Assembly: GCA_963682025.1 (NCBI GenBank)
Contig: OY821519.1
Span: 167,088,479-167,152,478, forward strand
Direction of reading: 5' to 3'
Length of the DNA stretch: 64,000 bases
Source of the DNA: Cordilura impudica
Taxonomy: Eukaryota > Arthropoda > Insecta > Diptera > Scathophagidae
Within the stretch, counting starts at the first letter, position 1; each line of letters starts with the position of its first letter. The position numbers and the translations under genes were made by a program. Below, piece after piece: positions 1 through 10,150 of this stretch. Under the pieces are notes generated by a model. The model saw only the letters and a program-made list of their open reading frames with translations, did no database searches and was not told where the DNA came from.

Positions 1-53
1 AGCGACTACGAGCAACGGAGGCCTTCGACTCTGAGAATTATTATTTTTTTTAA

Positions 54-317
54 TTACATTAAATTTAATAATTTACAATTTTTAACAAAAAGGTAGATCT
101 TGGAAATATTATGATGATTACTATTTTTAAGCAATTGAATATTGATATCCTCTCGTGGTAATATTTTTGGCAAAAGTCTAGGATATGATTGATTGATTGT
201 GGTGTTTTGCAAATGTTGCATATGGGAACATCTTCTTCTTTCAATTAATACTGGTAAGTTGACATGGTGTGTCCGAGTCGCAATCTCGAATATAGTATCA
301 TTTCTTTGCGTGAGCAT
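54..317 (-). pseudogene. LINE ORF2 C-terminal tail fragment
   Basis: An 87-residue minus-strand stretch follows the RNase H and probably is the C-terminal tail of the same ORF2. It has the Cys/His-containing stretch (CSHMQHLQNTTIN) expected after RNase H in such elements. It stops just before the AT-rich 3' end. The assignment rests mainly on position. Confidence 0.45.
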
Positions 318-350
318 GATGAGGGATACATAATTTTATCCCCTGTAGGG

Positions 351-608
351 TTAATTGTTTTGTAGCGATGAATGTAACTTGACCACTCGTTTGTTTTTTT
401 TTGAGACGAGGTGTTTGTTGATTAGCGAATTCAAATCTTTGGCTTCATGAGTCTGAAATGTTAGAAGTGGTGCAAAATGGGCGATATTTGCGACTTTGTC
501 CGCTGCTTCGTTTCCAATAATGCCCACATGGCTTGGAATCCACATTAAACGAATTTTATTTGGAAATTTTATTAAAGTATTACGGATATTTACGACTATT
601 TGATCCAT
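351..608 (-). pseudogene. LINE RNase H domain fragment
   Basis: The 85-residue translation contains MWIPSHVGIIGNEAAD, the last conserved block of LINE RNase H domains (the HVGIxGNExAD signature with histidine and aspartate). This domain removes template RNA in I-like elements. Upstream parts of the domain are not in the same frame. It sits downstream of the RT fragment in the expected order. Confidence 0.75.
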
Positions 609-1229
609 ATTATTGGGATTTAGAACTGCTGCGAGTGTAGATTTACAGGTAGGAGAATGTTTAATGGATCTAAATAGTTGTTGAAATATTTCAGGAGGAG
701 TTAAGTTTTTTTTTTTGCTGTTTTTGGAGATCTAAGATAAACGAAGTTGAATTCAGTAGCCACCAGGGCTCGGATTTGTTGGTATTTAGAACTGGTTGAA
801 GATTTGGCAAGAGATTTCTTGCATATTCTACACACCTGTGGAAAGGTGATTTTTTTTGCAGATTCGTTTAGCTTTCATTATATTTTTGACTGTCTTGTGC
901 AGGTAGAAGTTGTTGGAAATAAATATTTTAGGAATAAGCTTAAGATCAATTGAAAATACACGCTCATCAATAGATGGAAACCCAGCTTCTGTGAGCATAT
1001 TTTTTGTATTTGTGGTTGGAAATGCTCCCAATGCATATCTTATTGCTGCGCGATATGGTGCATTTAATTGATTGATATGCTTTTTAGGGCAGTGGCCGTA
1101 TATTTGAAGACCATAATCGATTTTGGAGAGTATGAGAGCCTTTGTTATATTAAGGAGGGTATTAGTGTGTATTGCGCCTTTTTTAGAAGCTAAGAATTTG
1201 ATTATATTTAAACGTAGAGTAAGGTCTCT

Positions 1230-1829
1230 TCAAAGTTTCAGACAGTGTACTCTGAAATTGAATTTGTTTTCAAAGATGATTCCTAAAATATTCATTTCTG
1301 TAACGTGGTCAATAGCAAGATTGTCATAGATGAGCGTTGGTGGACTGCACATTTTTTTATTGCAAATGTGTAAAATTTTGCATTTGTCTAACGAAAGTGT
1401 TGCTCCAGAAATTTTAGACCATTCTTTTATATCACAAAGTAGGTTTGAAAAAGCTGTCTTTACTCTCGATGAGTCGTTGTTTTTTGAAAGAAATATAGCA
1501 TCATCGGCGTATAATGAATGCTTAATAATTTTATATTTTGCTGCAATGTTGCTGATCTCATTGAATGCAATTAAAAATAACACTACCGATAAAGGAGAAC
1601 CTTGTGGTATACCATTTTGTAGGGAAAACATGTGTGAATATGTATTATTAATGCGAACTTTGAATTTCCGGTTTGTAAAGAAAGATTTTACAATATTAAA
1701 GATTTTTTTTTACCCAACTTTCCAATTTTCTAGTTCTTGAAGAACCACGTGAACACCAACATGGTCGAATGCTCTTTCGAAATCTGTGGATAGAATAGAT
1801 ATGTGATTTTTATTGGAAAGTGCTTGTGA
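1230..1829 (-). pseudogene. LINE reverse transcriptase fragment
   Basis: Part of the polymerase that copies LINE RNA at a nicked target. Motif A reads STDFERAFDHVG near 1800-1765. The motif before the active site reads NGIPQGSPLS, and the active-site box YADD lies at about 1511-1500, so both aspartates are kept. The reading frame is broken between motif A and the GIPQGSPLS part and again after about 1230. No fingers domain is present on the 5' side because the element is truncated there. Confidence 0.8.
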
Positions 1830-1936
1830 GAAAAATGAAAAATGGAAAATGGAAAGTAAAAAATGGAAAATGAAAAATTTTAAATTAAAAATGGCGAATG
1901 GAAAATGAAAAATTAAAAATTAACAAGTAAGAAAAT

Positions 1937-1960
1937 TATAGTCGGTCTAGACCGACTATA
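1937..1960. repeat. 24-bp perfect palindrome
   Basis: The sequence TATAGTCGGTCT is followed directly by its reverse complement, with no loop. It lies just inside the left end of the short element and could form a cruciform or hairpin. Confidence 0.9.
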
Positions 1961-2542
1961 CGATACCCTATACCATGCGTTTAGAAACCCTATCTCTTAG
2001 GCCCAAGTAACTGGACATTGAAAATAAGCAAAAACCAAATTTGAGTGGGATTTTTATTAATTTTTTTGGCTGCAGATATGAAAAAGTTCATATCGGATGC
2101 TATATCTATAAAGAGACTAGGTCCAAAAATGGACCGATCCTGATCATGTTTGGTAAAGTCTCTTGTATTTTGCAAAAATATATACAAACAAAATTTGAGA
2201 AGAATCAGTGCAATATTTTTGTTTTTTAATAGATTTAAGTGAAGATCGGGAAGCAGCTCTATATGGGGTCAAAGGGATCATTTTTGGACTACTCATTAGT
2301 GAATGTAATGAACGCATACAAACCCAATTTGAGTAAGATCTATATGACAATTTGGATCTTATGGCAATTTATGTCGATTTCATATGGGTAATTTGTATGG
2401 GGGCTAGGTCTGAACATGGACCGATTCTCACCAATTTCAATAGCGTTCATCCCATGGCCGATAAAAGCTTATATACCAAATTTCATCAAAATATATTCAT
2501 ATTTGCGACCTGCAGTTTGATTACAAGCTTTACATGGACACA

Positions 2543-2563
2543 CAGACGGACGGACGGACGGAC
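2543..2563. repeat. (GGAC)n microsatellite
   Basis: CAGAC followed by four GGAC units. The same (GTCY)n class appears in the opposite sense at 21735-21756 and as ACAG units near 44150. Confidence 0.9.
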
Positions 2564-2700
2564 ATTGTTAAATCAACTCAGAAAGTGATTCTGATTCGAT
2601 CGGTATAATTAAAGATGGGTCTAGTTCAAATATTTTTGGTTGTTACAAACAGCAGCACAAAGTCATTATACCCAAACCACATAGTGGTATAGGGTATAAA

Positions 2701-2755
2701 AATGGAAAGTAGAATATAGAAAATGAAAAATGGAAAATGAAAATATAAAAATGAA

Positions 2756-2786
<31 letters not shown>

Positions 2787-3003
2787 CGGAAAATGAAAAA
2801 TTAAAAATGGAAAATGGAAAATTAAAAATGAAAATTGGAAAATGAAAAATGGAAAATGAAAAATGGAAAATGAAAAATGAAAAGTGGAAAATGAAAAATG
2901 GAAAATTCAATTAAAAATGAAAAACTAAAAATGAAAAACGAAAGATTAAAGAAAAGTGTAAAATGGAAAATGATAAAAAAAATGACAATTGAAAATGAAA
3001 AAG
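2701..3003. repeat. Purine-rich AAAATGG-type simple repeat
   Basis: Degenerate repetition of AAAATGGAAAATG-like words; shorter runs of the same kind lie at about 1830-1920. Its minus-strand translation is only a phenylalanine/isoleucine-rich artefact. Confidence 0.85.
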
Positions 3004-3054
3004 GTGGAGGGTATTAAAGCTTCGGCCCAGCCGAATTAAACACTCTTACTTGTT

Positions 3055-3577
3055 TTTTTTTTAAATATTAACGATCAAATCTTTATTTTTTTTTCAAATA
3101 TTAACGATTTTCAAACAATTTTTATATATTTACTTTTCAATTTTTTAAGTTATGTTTTCAATTTATAATTCAAGTTTTTAAATTTTTAGTTTTTAATTTT
3201 TAGTTTAATTTATTATAGATAGATGTCTTTCAGTTAGTTCCCATAGTTGTTTTTCATTAATATTTTAGTTTATTATTCTTTTTAATATTGATTTATTTTA
3301 GAGTTTTATAAATGGTTGTATAACTAGAATCGTTTATAAATTATATAATTTTAATAAAGATAGAACTAATTCAAAGAAAAAATTTTAAACAGCGCACTAA
3401 CATGAAGTCACGTTTCTATGCTATTTTAAATTTTTAGTTTTTATATTTGCTTTTCAATTTCTTAATTCAGGTTTTTATTTTTTAAGTTTTCAATTCTTAA
3501 TTTAAGTTTTTAGTTTTTTAATTTTTGATTTTTGTATTTAAAATTTTTAGTTTTTAGTTTTTATATTTGCTTTTCAA
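3055..3577. other. AT-rich noncoding stretch
   Basis: Nearly pure A/T with repeated TTTTTAGTTTTTAATTT words. I see no gene. The words continue into the tandem units that follow, so this may be older flanking sequence of element E1. Confidence 0.6.
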
Positions 3578-4771
3578 TTTTTAATTTAAGTTTTTAGTTT
3601 ATTTATTTCTAATTTAAGTTTTTAGTTTTTTAATTTTTAATTTTAATTTTTAGTTTTTAATTTTTAGTTTAATTTATGAAACATTTTTTAAACACTTTTA
3701 TACTTTGAGTTAATTTTGATTAAAAAAAAAAATAAGAACGTAAAACAAAAATTCTTACAATTATTAGTCCAAACTATATTAGAGATTAATTTAACGAAGT
3801 TGTATATTTCTTTAATATCGTGTTTTTTCTTACTGAATACTCATATACAAAGCATACATATAATCTTTCTTAAATGGTTTTGAGCAAGGTAAGGAACAAC
3901 AAAAATTTTATATATAGTATAATTTAAGTTTTTTAATATAATTTTTTCTATCCAAATTATAAAAGTTTCCTACAAAATATCTACAAAATCCATAAAATTT
4001 ACTAGAATTTAAACATATTTCTATAATAATTTATTGAAATATTGAAAACTTACTGCATTCTTATAGATTTTTTTTCATATTAACAATTTCATATGAAGTT
4101 CTTTTGTATAGTTTTTCTTTACACATATGAAAATAAATCCATTTAGTTGCGATTATTTCGATAATTTTTATGAAAAATAAAAAACCGAATGTTTAATACA
4201 AAAAAAATCTACCCTTTGGTTATTTATGATATTTTTTTTTATAAGAATTATTAAAATATATTGTTTACAAAATGAATTTTTGTAGGAAATCATTTACATT
4301 TTCAAAAAAATTTATTTTAATCCTGAAATAATTAAATCATTAATAGTTAATATCTGGTTATTATGAAAAAAAGTTTCTTTTTTCAAAAAGAAACTTTGAA
4401 AATTTATTAAGGAAAGGTACATTTTTAAGAAAATTCTGAAAATTTACTAAGGAAAGGTACATTTTTGAAGTAAATTTTTATAAAAATATGATAAATTTTT
4501 TCATTGAATTACTTATAGGTATAATAAAACCATATAATTCTATAAACGAAAAATTTAAACTATTAAAAAAGAATCTTTTCTAAATAAAGTATTCTTTATA
4601 AAACAAAAAATAACTAACTGAAAGATAGCATTGAAATGTTCTAAGAAAAAATGCAATGTAACTACATTTTAAATATTTTATTCATATATTTTAAACGTAA
4701 AAAGTATCATTTTATAAAATTTAAAAATTTTTTAATTAAGACAAAAAACTCTAAGGAAAAAATAAAATATA

Positions 4772-5056
4772 TGTAGGGAAAATATAATAAAACACAGATT
4801 AGTTATTATATTTCAATATTAATTGAAATAACGATTTATTTAAATTCACTTTGTTATTTGCAATATTTTTTAAAAATTAGTTTTGAATAAAAATGTTAAT
4901 AATTGTATTTAATTATTGTAAAATATTTATAAAAATGTCTGTCCGAATCAACTTTAATTCTTCAAATTCACTACTTTTTTCAGTCCGAAGTTAGCACGAC
5001 TTTACAACTTTTATAACTTTACAACTTGTGTTTCTTTCGATTGCTCAACAACGACT
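4772..5056 (-). repeat. E1 3' LTR, truncated (unit 1)
   Basis: Matches the first part (plus-strand order, from TGTAGGG) of the complete LTR at 6847-7259 and stops at GACTG, where integrase sequence is joined. Confidence 0.85.
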
Positions 5057-5659
5057 GGCCGCAACAAATTGGGTTTTTTAATAGCCACCAAATTGCCAAC
5101 TTTGTAATCAAAATTTTTCTTTCTTTTACGATCAAAGTTCTTCTTATTTTCAATTTGTACTTTTTGAATTTGTTGTTTAGTTTCATATCTAAGTTGTTCA
5201 CGATCTTTATCAAATTCATTCACCAGTTCAGTTTCTAGAATTTCCATTTCGTTATTGCAGCTGCCATTTTTTATCTTTACGCCAAACAAAACTTCAAATG
5301 GTGAGCGACCAGCAGATCTATGAAAACTACTATTCAGAGCTTTTTGAACATTGACTACTTCTTTGTACCACATTTCAAGTTTTTCAGATGAAAGTTTTCA
5401 TATTACTGGTAATATAGTCCTGGTGACACGTTCCACTTGCCCGTTACCTCTCGGTACACCAGTTGTTGTAAGTATATATTCGATGTTTTTAGAATTGCAA
5501 AATTCTTTAAATGCGTTTGAATTAAACGCTGCACCTCTGTCACTTATAATACGTTGTGGATCACCAAAAATCGAACGCCAACACTCGAGCTTGTTAATGA
5601 CTTCATCCACACCAGTGCTTTTTGTGGGGTACAGCCAAACGAATTTACTCAAACCATCA
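5057..5659 (-). pseudogene. E1 integrase 3' copy (unit 1)
   Basis: Minus-strand copy of the integrase catalytic-core end and C-terminal part: SDRGAAF and GNGQVERV near 5550-5425, then the MWYKEVVNVQKAL block (5373 onward). An in-frame TGA separates the two. The C-terminus runs into LTR sequence and ends in an unrelated tail, so the GPY-type end is missing. Confidence 0.8.
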
Positions 5660-6846
5660 TTTTTAATTTAAGTTTTTAGTTTATTTATTTCTAATTTAAG
5701 TTTTTAGTTTTTTAATTTTTGATTTTAATTTTTAGTTTTTAGTTTAATTTATGAAACATTTTTTAAACACTTTTATACTTTGAGTTAATTTTGATTAAAA
5801 AAAAAATAGGAACGTAAAACAAAAATTCTTACAATTATTAGTCCAAACTATATTAGAGATTAATTTAACGAAGTTGTATATTTCTTTCAATATCGTGTTT
5901 TTTCTTACTGAATACTCATATACAAAGCATACAAATAATCTTTCTTAAATGGTTTTGAGCAAGGTAAGGAACAACAAAAATTTTATATATAGTATAATTT
6001 AAGTTTTTTAATATAATTTTTTCTATCCAAATTATAAAAGTTTCCTACAAAATATCTACAAAATTCATTAAATTTACTAGAATTTAAACATATTTCTATA
6101 ATAATTTATTGAAATATTGAAAACTTACTGCATTCTTATAGATTTTTTTTCATATTAACAATTTCATATGAAGTTCTTTTGTATAGTTTTTCTTTACACA
6201 TATGAAAATAAATCCATTTAGTTGCGATTATTTCGATAATTTTTATGAAAAATAAAAAACCGAATGTTTAATACAAAAAAAATCTACCCTTTGGTTATTT
6301 ATGATATTTTTTTTTATAAGAATTATTAAAATATATTGTTTACAAAATGAATTTTTGTAGGAAATCATTTACATTTTCAAAAAAATTTATTTTAATCCTG
6401 AAATAATTAAATCATTAATAGTTAATATCTGGTTATTATGAAAAAAAGTTTCTTTTTTCAAAAAGAAACTTTGAAAATTTATTAAGGAAAGGTACATTTT
6501 TAAGAAAATTCTGAAAATTTACTAAGGAAAGGTACATTTTTGAAGTAAATTTTTATAAAAATATGATAAATTTTTTCATTGAATTACTTATAGGTATAAT
6601 AAAACCATATAATTCTATAAACGAAAAATTTAAACTATTAAAAAAGAATCTTTTCTAAATAAAGTATTCTTTATAAAACAAAAAATAACTAACTGAAAGA
6701 TAGCATTGAAATGTTCTAAGAAAAAATGCAATGTAACTACATTTTAAATATTTTATTCATATATTTTAAACGTAAAAAGTATCATTTTATAAAATTTAAA
6801 AATTTTTTAATTAAGACAAAAAACTCTAAGGAAAAAATAAAATATA

Positions 6847-7259
6847 TGTAGGGAAAATATAATAAAACACAGATTAGTTATTATATTTCAATATTAATTG
6901 AAATAACGATTTATTTAAATTCACTTTGTTATTTGCAATATTTTTTAAAAATTAGTTTTGAATAAAAATGTTAATAATTGTATTTAATTATTGTAAAATG
7001 TTTATAAAAATGTCTGTCCGAATCAACTTTAATTCTTCAAATTCACTACTTTTTTCCGTCCGAAGTTAGCACGACTTTACAACTTTTATAACTTTACAAC
7101 TTGTGTTTCTTTCGATTGCTCAACAACGACTGTCCGTCTTTTTTTAAACTTCAAATATTCTTTCTATTCCTTTCTACTCATGTCCGTCCGTGTTGCTAAA
7201 TTTAGTACGTTAGTGTTGGGAAACTGTGGCAGTCCATTATTTTAGACCCTAATCCCACA
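6847..7259 (-). repeat. E1 3' LTR, complete (unit 2)
   Basis: 413-bp LTR that starts TGTAGGG and ends CCCACA on the plus strand, the TG...CA ends expected of retroelement LTRs. It is the partner of the LTR at 18399-18814. It is followed at 7262 by the integrase C-terminus read in the other direction. Confidence 0.9.
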
Positions 7260-7261
7260 TT

Positions 7262-8068
7262 CGGCCATCCGACTAATCATCCGTCTCGGATTAACTACCA
7301 TCTTCATCATCAGCTTCGGAATAACGCCATAACTTCATATGATCATTGCTAGTGCTTGTTGTATTCGGCTCCTCAAAAGATGCTGCTTTTCGAACCTCAT
7401 AACGCCCATTTCGCTTAACCTTTGTAACTTCATACGGCCCAAGATATTCATTAGCAAGTTTTCTGCCGGCAACAAATTGGGTTCTTTTAATAGCCACCAA
7501 ATTGCCAACTTTGTAATCAAAATTTTTCTTTCTTTTACGATCAAAGTTCTTCTTATTTTCAATTTGTACTTTTTGAATTTGTTGTTTAGTTTCATATCTA
7601 AGTTGTTCACGATCTTTATCAAATTCATTCACCAGTTCAGTTTCTAGAATTTCCATTTCGTTATTGCAGCTGCCATTTTTTATCTTTACGCCAAACAAAA
7701 CTTCAAATGGTGAGCGACCAGCAGATCTATGAAAACTACTATTCAGAGCTTTTTGAACATTGACTACTTCTTTGTACCACATTTCAAGTTTTTCAGATGA
7801 AAGTTTTCATATTACTGGTAATATAGTCCTGGTGACACGTTCCACTTGCCCGTTACCTCTCGGTACACCAGTTGTTGTAAGTATATATTCGATGTTTTTA
7901 GAATTGCAAAATTCTTTAAATGCGTTTGAATTAAACGCTGCACCTCTGTCACTTATAATACGTTGTGGATCACCAAAAATCGAACGCCAACACTCGAGCT
8001 TGTTAATGACTTCATCCACACCAGTGCTTTTTGTGGGGTACAGCCAAACGAATTTACTCAAACCATCA
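7262..8068 (-). pseudogene. E1 integrase 3' copy with natural C-terminus (unit 2)
   Basis: Same integrase segment as in units 1 and 3, but the C-terminus is complete. It includes NEYLGPYEVTKV, a GPY/F-type motif of Ty3/gypsy integrases, and ends DDEDGS just before the LTR. The in-frame TGA after LPVI is present here too. Only the last part of the core is present because the unit begins inside the gene. Confidence 0.85.
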
Positions 8069-10150
8069 TTTTTAATTTAAGTTTTTAGTTTATTTATTTC
8101 TAATTTAAGTTTTTAGTTTTTTAATTTTTGATTTTAATTTTTAGTTTTTAGTTTTTAGTTTAATTTATGAAACATTTTTTAAACACTTTTATACTTTGAG
8201 TTAATTTTGATTAAAAAAAAAAATAGGAACGTAAAACAAAAATTCTTACAATTATTAGTCCAAACTATATTAGAGATTAATTTAACGAAGTTGTATATTT
8301 CTTTCAATATCGTGTTTTTTCTTACTGAATACTCATATACAAAGCATACAAATAATCTTTCTTAAATGGTTTTGAGCAAGGTAAGGAACAACATAAATTT
8401 TATATATAGTATAATTTAAGTTTTTTAATATAATTTTTTCTATCCAAATTATAAAAGTTTCCTACAAAATATCTACAAAATTCATTAAATTTACTAGAAT
8501 TTAAACATATTTCTATAATAATTTATTGAAATATTGAAAACTTACTGCATTCTTATAGATTTTTTTTCATATTAACAATTTCATATGAAGTTCTTTTGTA
8601 TAGTTTTTCTTTACACATATGAAAATAAATCCATTTAGTTGCGATTATTTCGATAATTTTTATGAAAAATAAAAAACCGAATGTTTAATACAAAAAAAAT
8701 CTACCCTTTGGTTATTTATGATATTTTTTTTTATAAGAATTATTAAAATATATTGTTTACAAAATGAATTTTTGTAGGAAATCATTTACATTTTCAAAAA
8801 AATTTATTTTAATCCTGAAATAATTAAATCATTAATAGTTAATATCTGGTTATTATGAAAAAAAGTTTCTTTTTTCAAAAAGAAACTTTGAAAATTTATT
8901 AAGGAAAGGTACATTTTTAAGAAAATTCTGAAAATTTACTAAGGAAAGGTACATTTTTGAAGTAAATTTTTATAAAAATATGATAAATTTTTCATTGAAT
9001 TACTTATAGGTATAATAAAACCATATAATTCTATAAACGAAAAATTTAAACTATTAAAAAAGAATCTTTTCTAAATAAAGTATTCTTTATAAAACAAAAA
9101 ATAACTAACTGAAAGATAGCATTGAAATGTTCTAAGAAAAAATGCAATGTAACTACATTTTAAATATTTTATTCATATATTTTAAACGTAAAAAGTATCA
9201 TTTTATAAAATTTAAAAATTTTTTAATTAAGACAAAAAACTCTAAGGAAAAAATAAAATATATGTAGGGAAAATATAATAAAACACAGATTAGTTATTAT
9301 ATTTCAATATTAATTGAAATAACGATTTATTTAAATTCACTTTGTTATTTGCAATATTTTTTAAAAATTAGTTTTGAATAAAAATGTTAATAATTGTATT
9401 TAATTATTGTAAAATATTTATAAAAATGTCTGTCCGAATCAACTTTAATTCTTCAAATTCACTACTTTTTTCCGTCCGAAGTTAGCACGACTTTACAACT
9501 TTTATAACTTTACAACTTGTGTTTCTTTCGATTGCTCAACAACGACTGGCCGCAACAAATTGGGTTTTTTAATAGCCACCAAATTGCCAACTTTGTAATC
9601 AAAATTTTTCTTTCTTTTACGATCAAAGTTCTTCTTATTTTCAATTTGTACTTTTTGAATTTGTTGTTTAGTTTCATATCTAAGTTGTTCACGATCTTTA
9701 TCAAATTCATTCACCAGTTCAGTTTCTAGAATTTCCATTTCGTTATTGCAGCTGCCATTTTTTATCTTTACGCCAAACAAAACTTCAAATGGTGAGCGAC
9801 CAGCAGATCTATGAAAACTACTATTCAGAGCTTTTTGAACATTGACTACTTCTTTGTACCACATTTCAAGTTTTTCAGATGAAAGTTTTCATATTACTGG
9901 TAATATAGTCCTGGTGACACGTTCCACTTGCCCGTTACCTCTCGGTACACCAGTTGTTGTAAGTATATATTCGATGTTTTTAGAATTGCAAAATTCTTTA
10001 AATGCGTTTGAATTAAACGCTGCACCTCTGTCACTTATAATACGTTGTGGATCACCAAAAATCGAACGCCAACACTCGAGCTTGTTAATGACTTCATCCA
10101 CACCAGTGCTTTTTGTGGGGTACAGCCAAACGAATTTACTAAAACCATCA
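8069..10150. repeat. Tandem unit 3 (2082 bp, deleted form)
   Basis: Third copy, which runs on without a break into the rest of E1 pol at 10150. It repeats the LTR-integrase deletion junction of unit 1 (9548/9549). It therefore represents the present 3' end of the long E1 copy. Confidence 0.85.
9263..9548 (-). repeat. E1 3' LTR, truncated (unit 3)
   Basis: Same truncated LTR as in unit 1, cut at the same GACTG. It is the LTR physically linked to the long E1 body. Confidence 0.85.

Larger units (their letters stand above)
37..1829 (-). mobile_element. I-like LINE, 3' fragment (5'-truncated)
   Basis: Remnant of a non-LTR retrotransposon read on the minus strand: reverse transcriptase (about 1829-1230), RNase H (608-351) and a C-terminal tail (317-54) appear in the order of an ORF2 that carries an RNase H after the RT. 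The left end has an AAT-rich run (about 37-48), which fits the TAA-type 3' tails of I-like elements. It is cut at about 1829, where a purine-rich simple repeat starts, so the endonuclease and ORF1 are missing. Several frameshifts separate the pieces. The I-clade call rests on RT plus RNase H and the tail; another RNase-H-bearing clade is possible. Confidence 0.75.
1922..3054. mobile_element. Short inverted-terminal element with GGAC microsatellite (mini-me-like)
   Basis: Bounded by AACAAGTAAG (1922-1931) and its exact reverse complement CTTACTTGTT (3045-3054). Inside, ATACCCTATACCA near 1963 is matched by TGGTATAGGGTAT near 2685, a second inverted pair. It carries a (GGAC)n tract and a long AAAATGG-type repeat but no credible protein. 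Dipteran mini-me elements are known for (GTCY)n microsatellites, of which GGAC is the complement; the family name is therefore an inference. The true outer ends may differ because the purine repeat also lies outside the left end. Confidence 0.5.
3578..5659. repeat. Tandem unit 1 (2082 bp, deleted form)
   Basis: First of three head-to-tail copies of a segment made of AT-rich flank, E1 LTR and the 3' part of E1 integrase. In this copy the LTR is joined directly to integrase at 5056/5057, so the outer part of the LTR and the last integrase codons are missing. Unit 3 has the same length and the same junction. Confidence 0.85.
5660..8068. repeat. Tandem unit 2 (2409 bp, complete form)
   Basis: Second copy of the segment, starting right after the integrase word ACCATCA. 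It keeps the complete LTR (6847-7259) and the natural integrase stop, which units 1 and 3 lack. The AT-rich flank is almost identical to that of units 1 and 3. Confidence 0.85.

Noticed and set aside
1330..1740. 136-codon plus-strand frame over the LINE RT
   Set aside because: Shadow of the minus-strand RT, which has the real motifs.
2626..2910. Minus-strand open frame rich in Phe and Ile
   Set aside because: Translation of an AAAATGG-type simple repeat; no motif.
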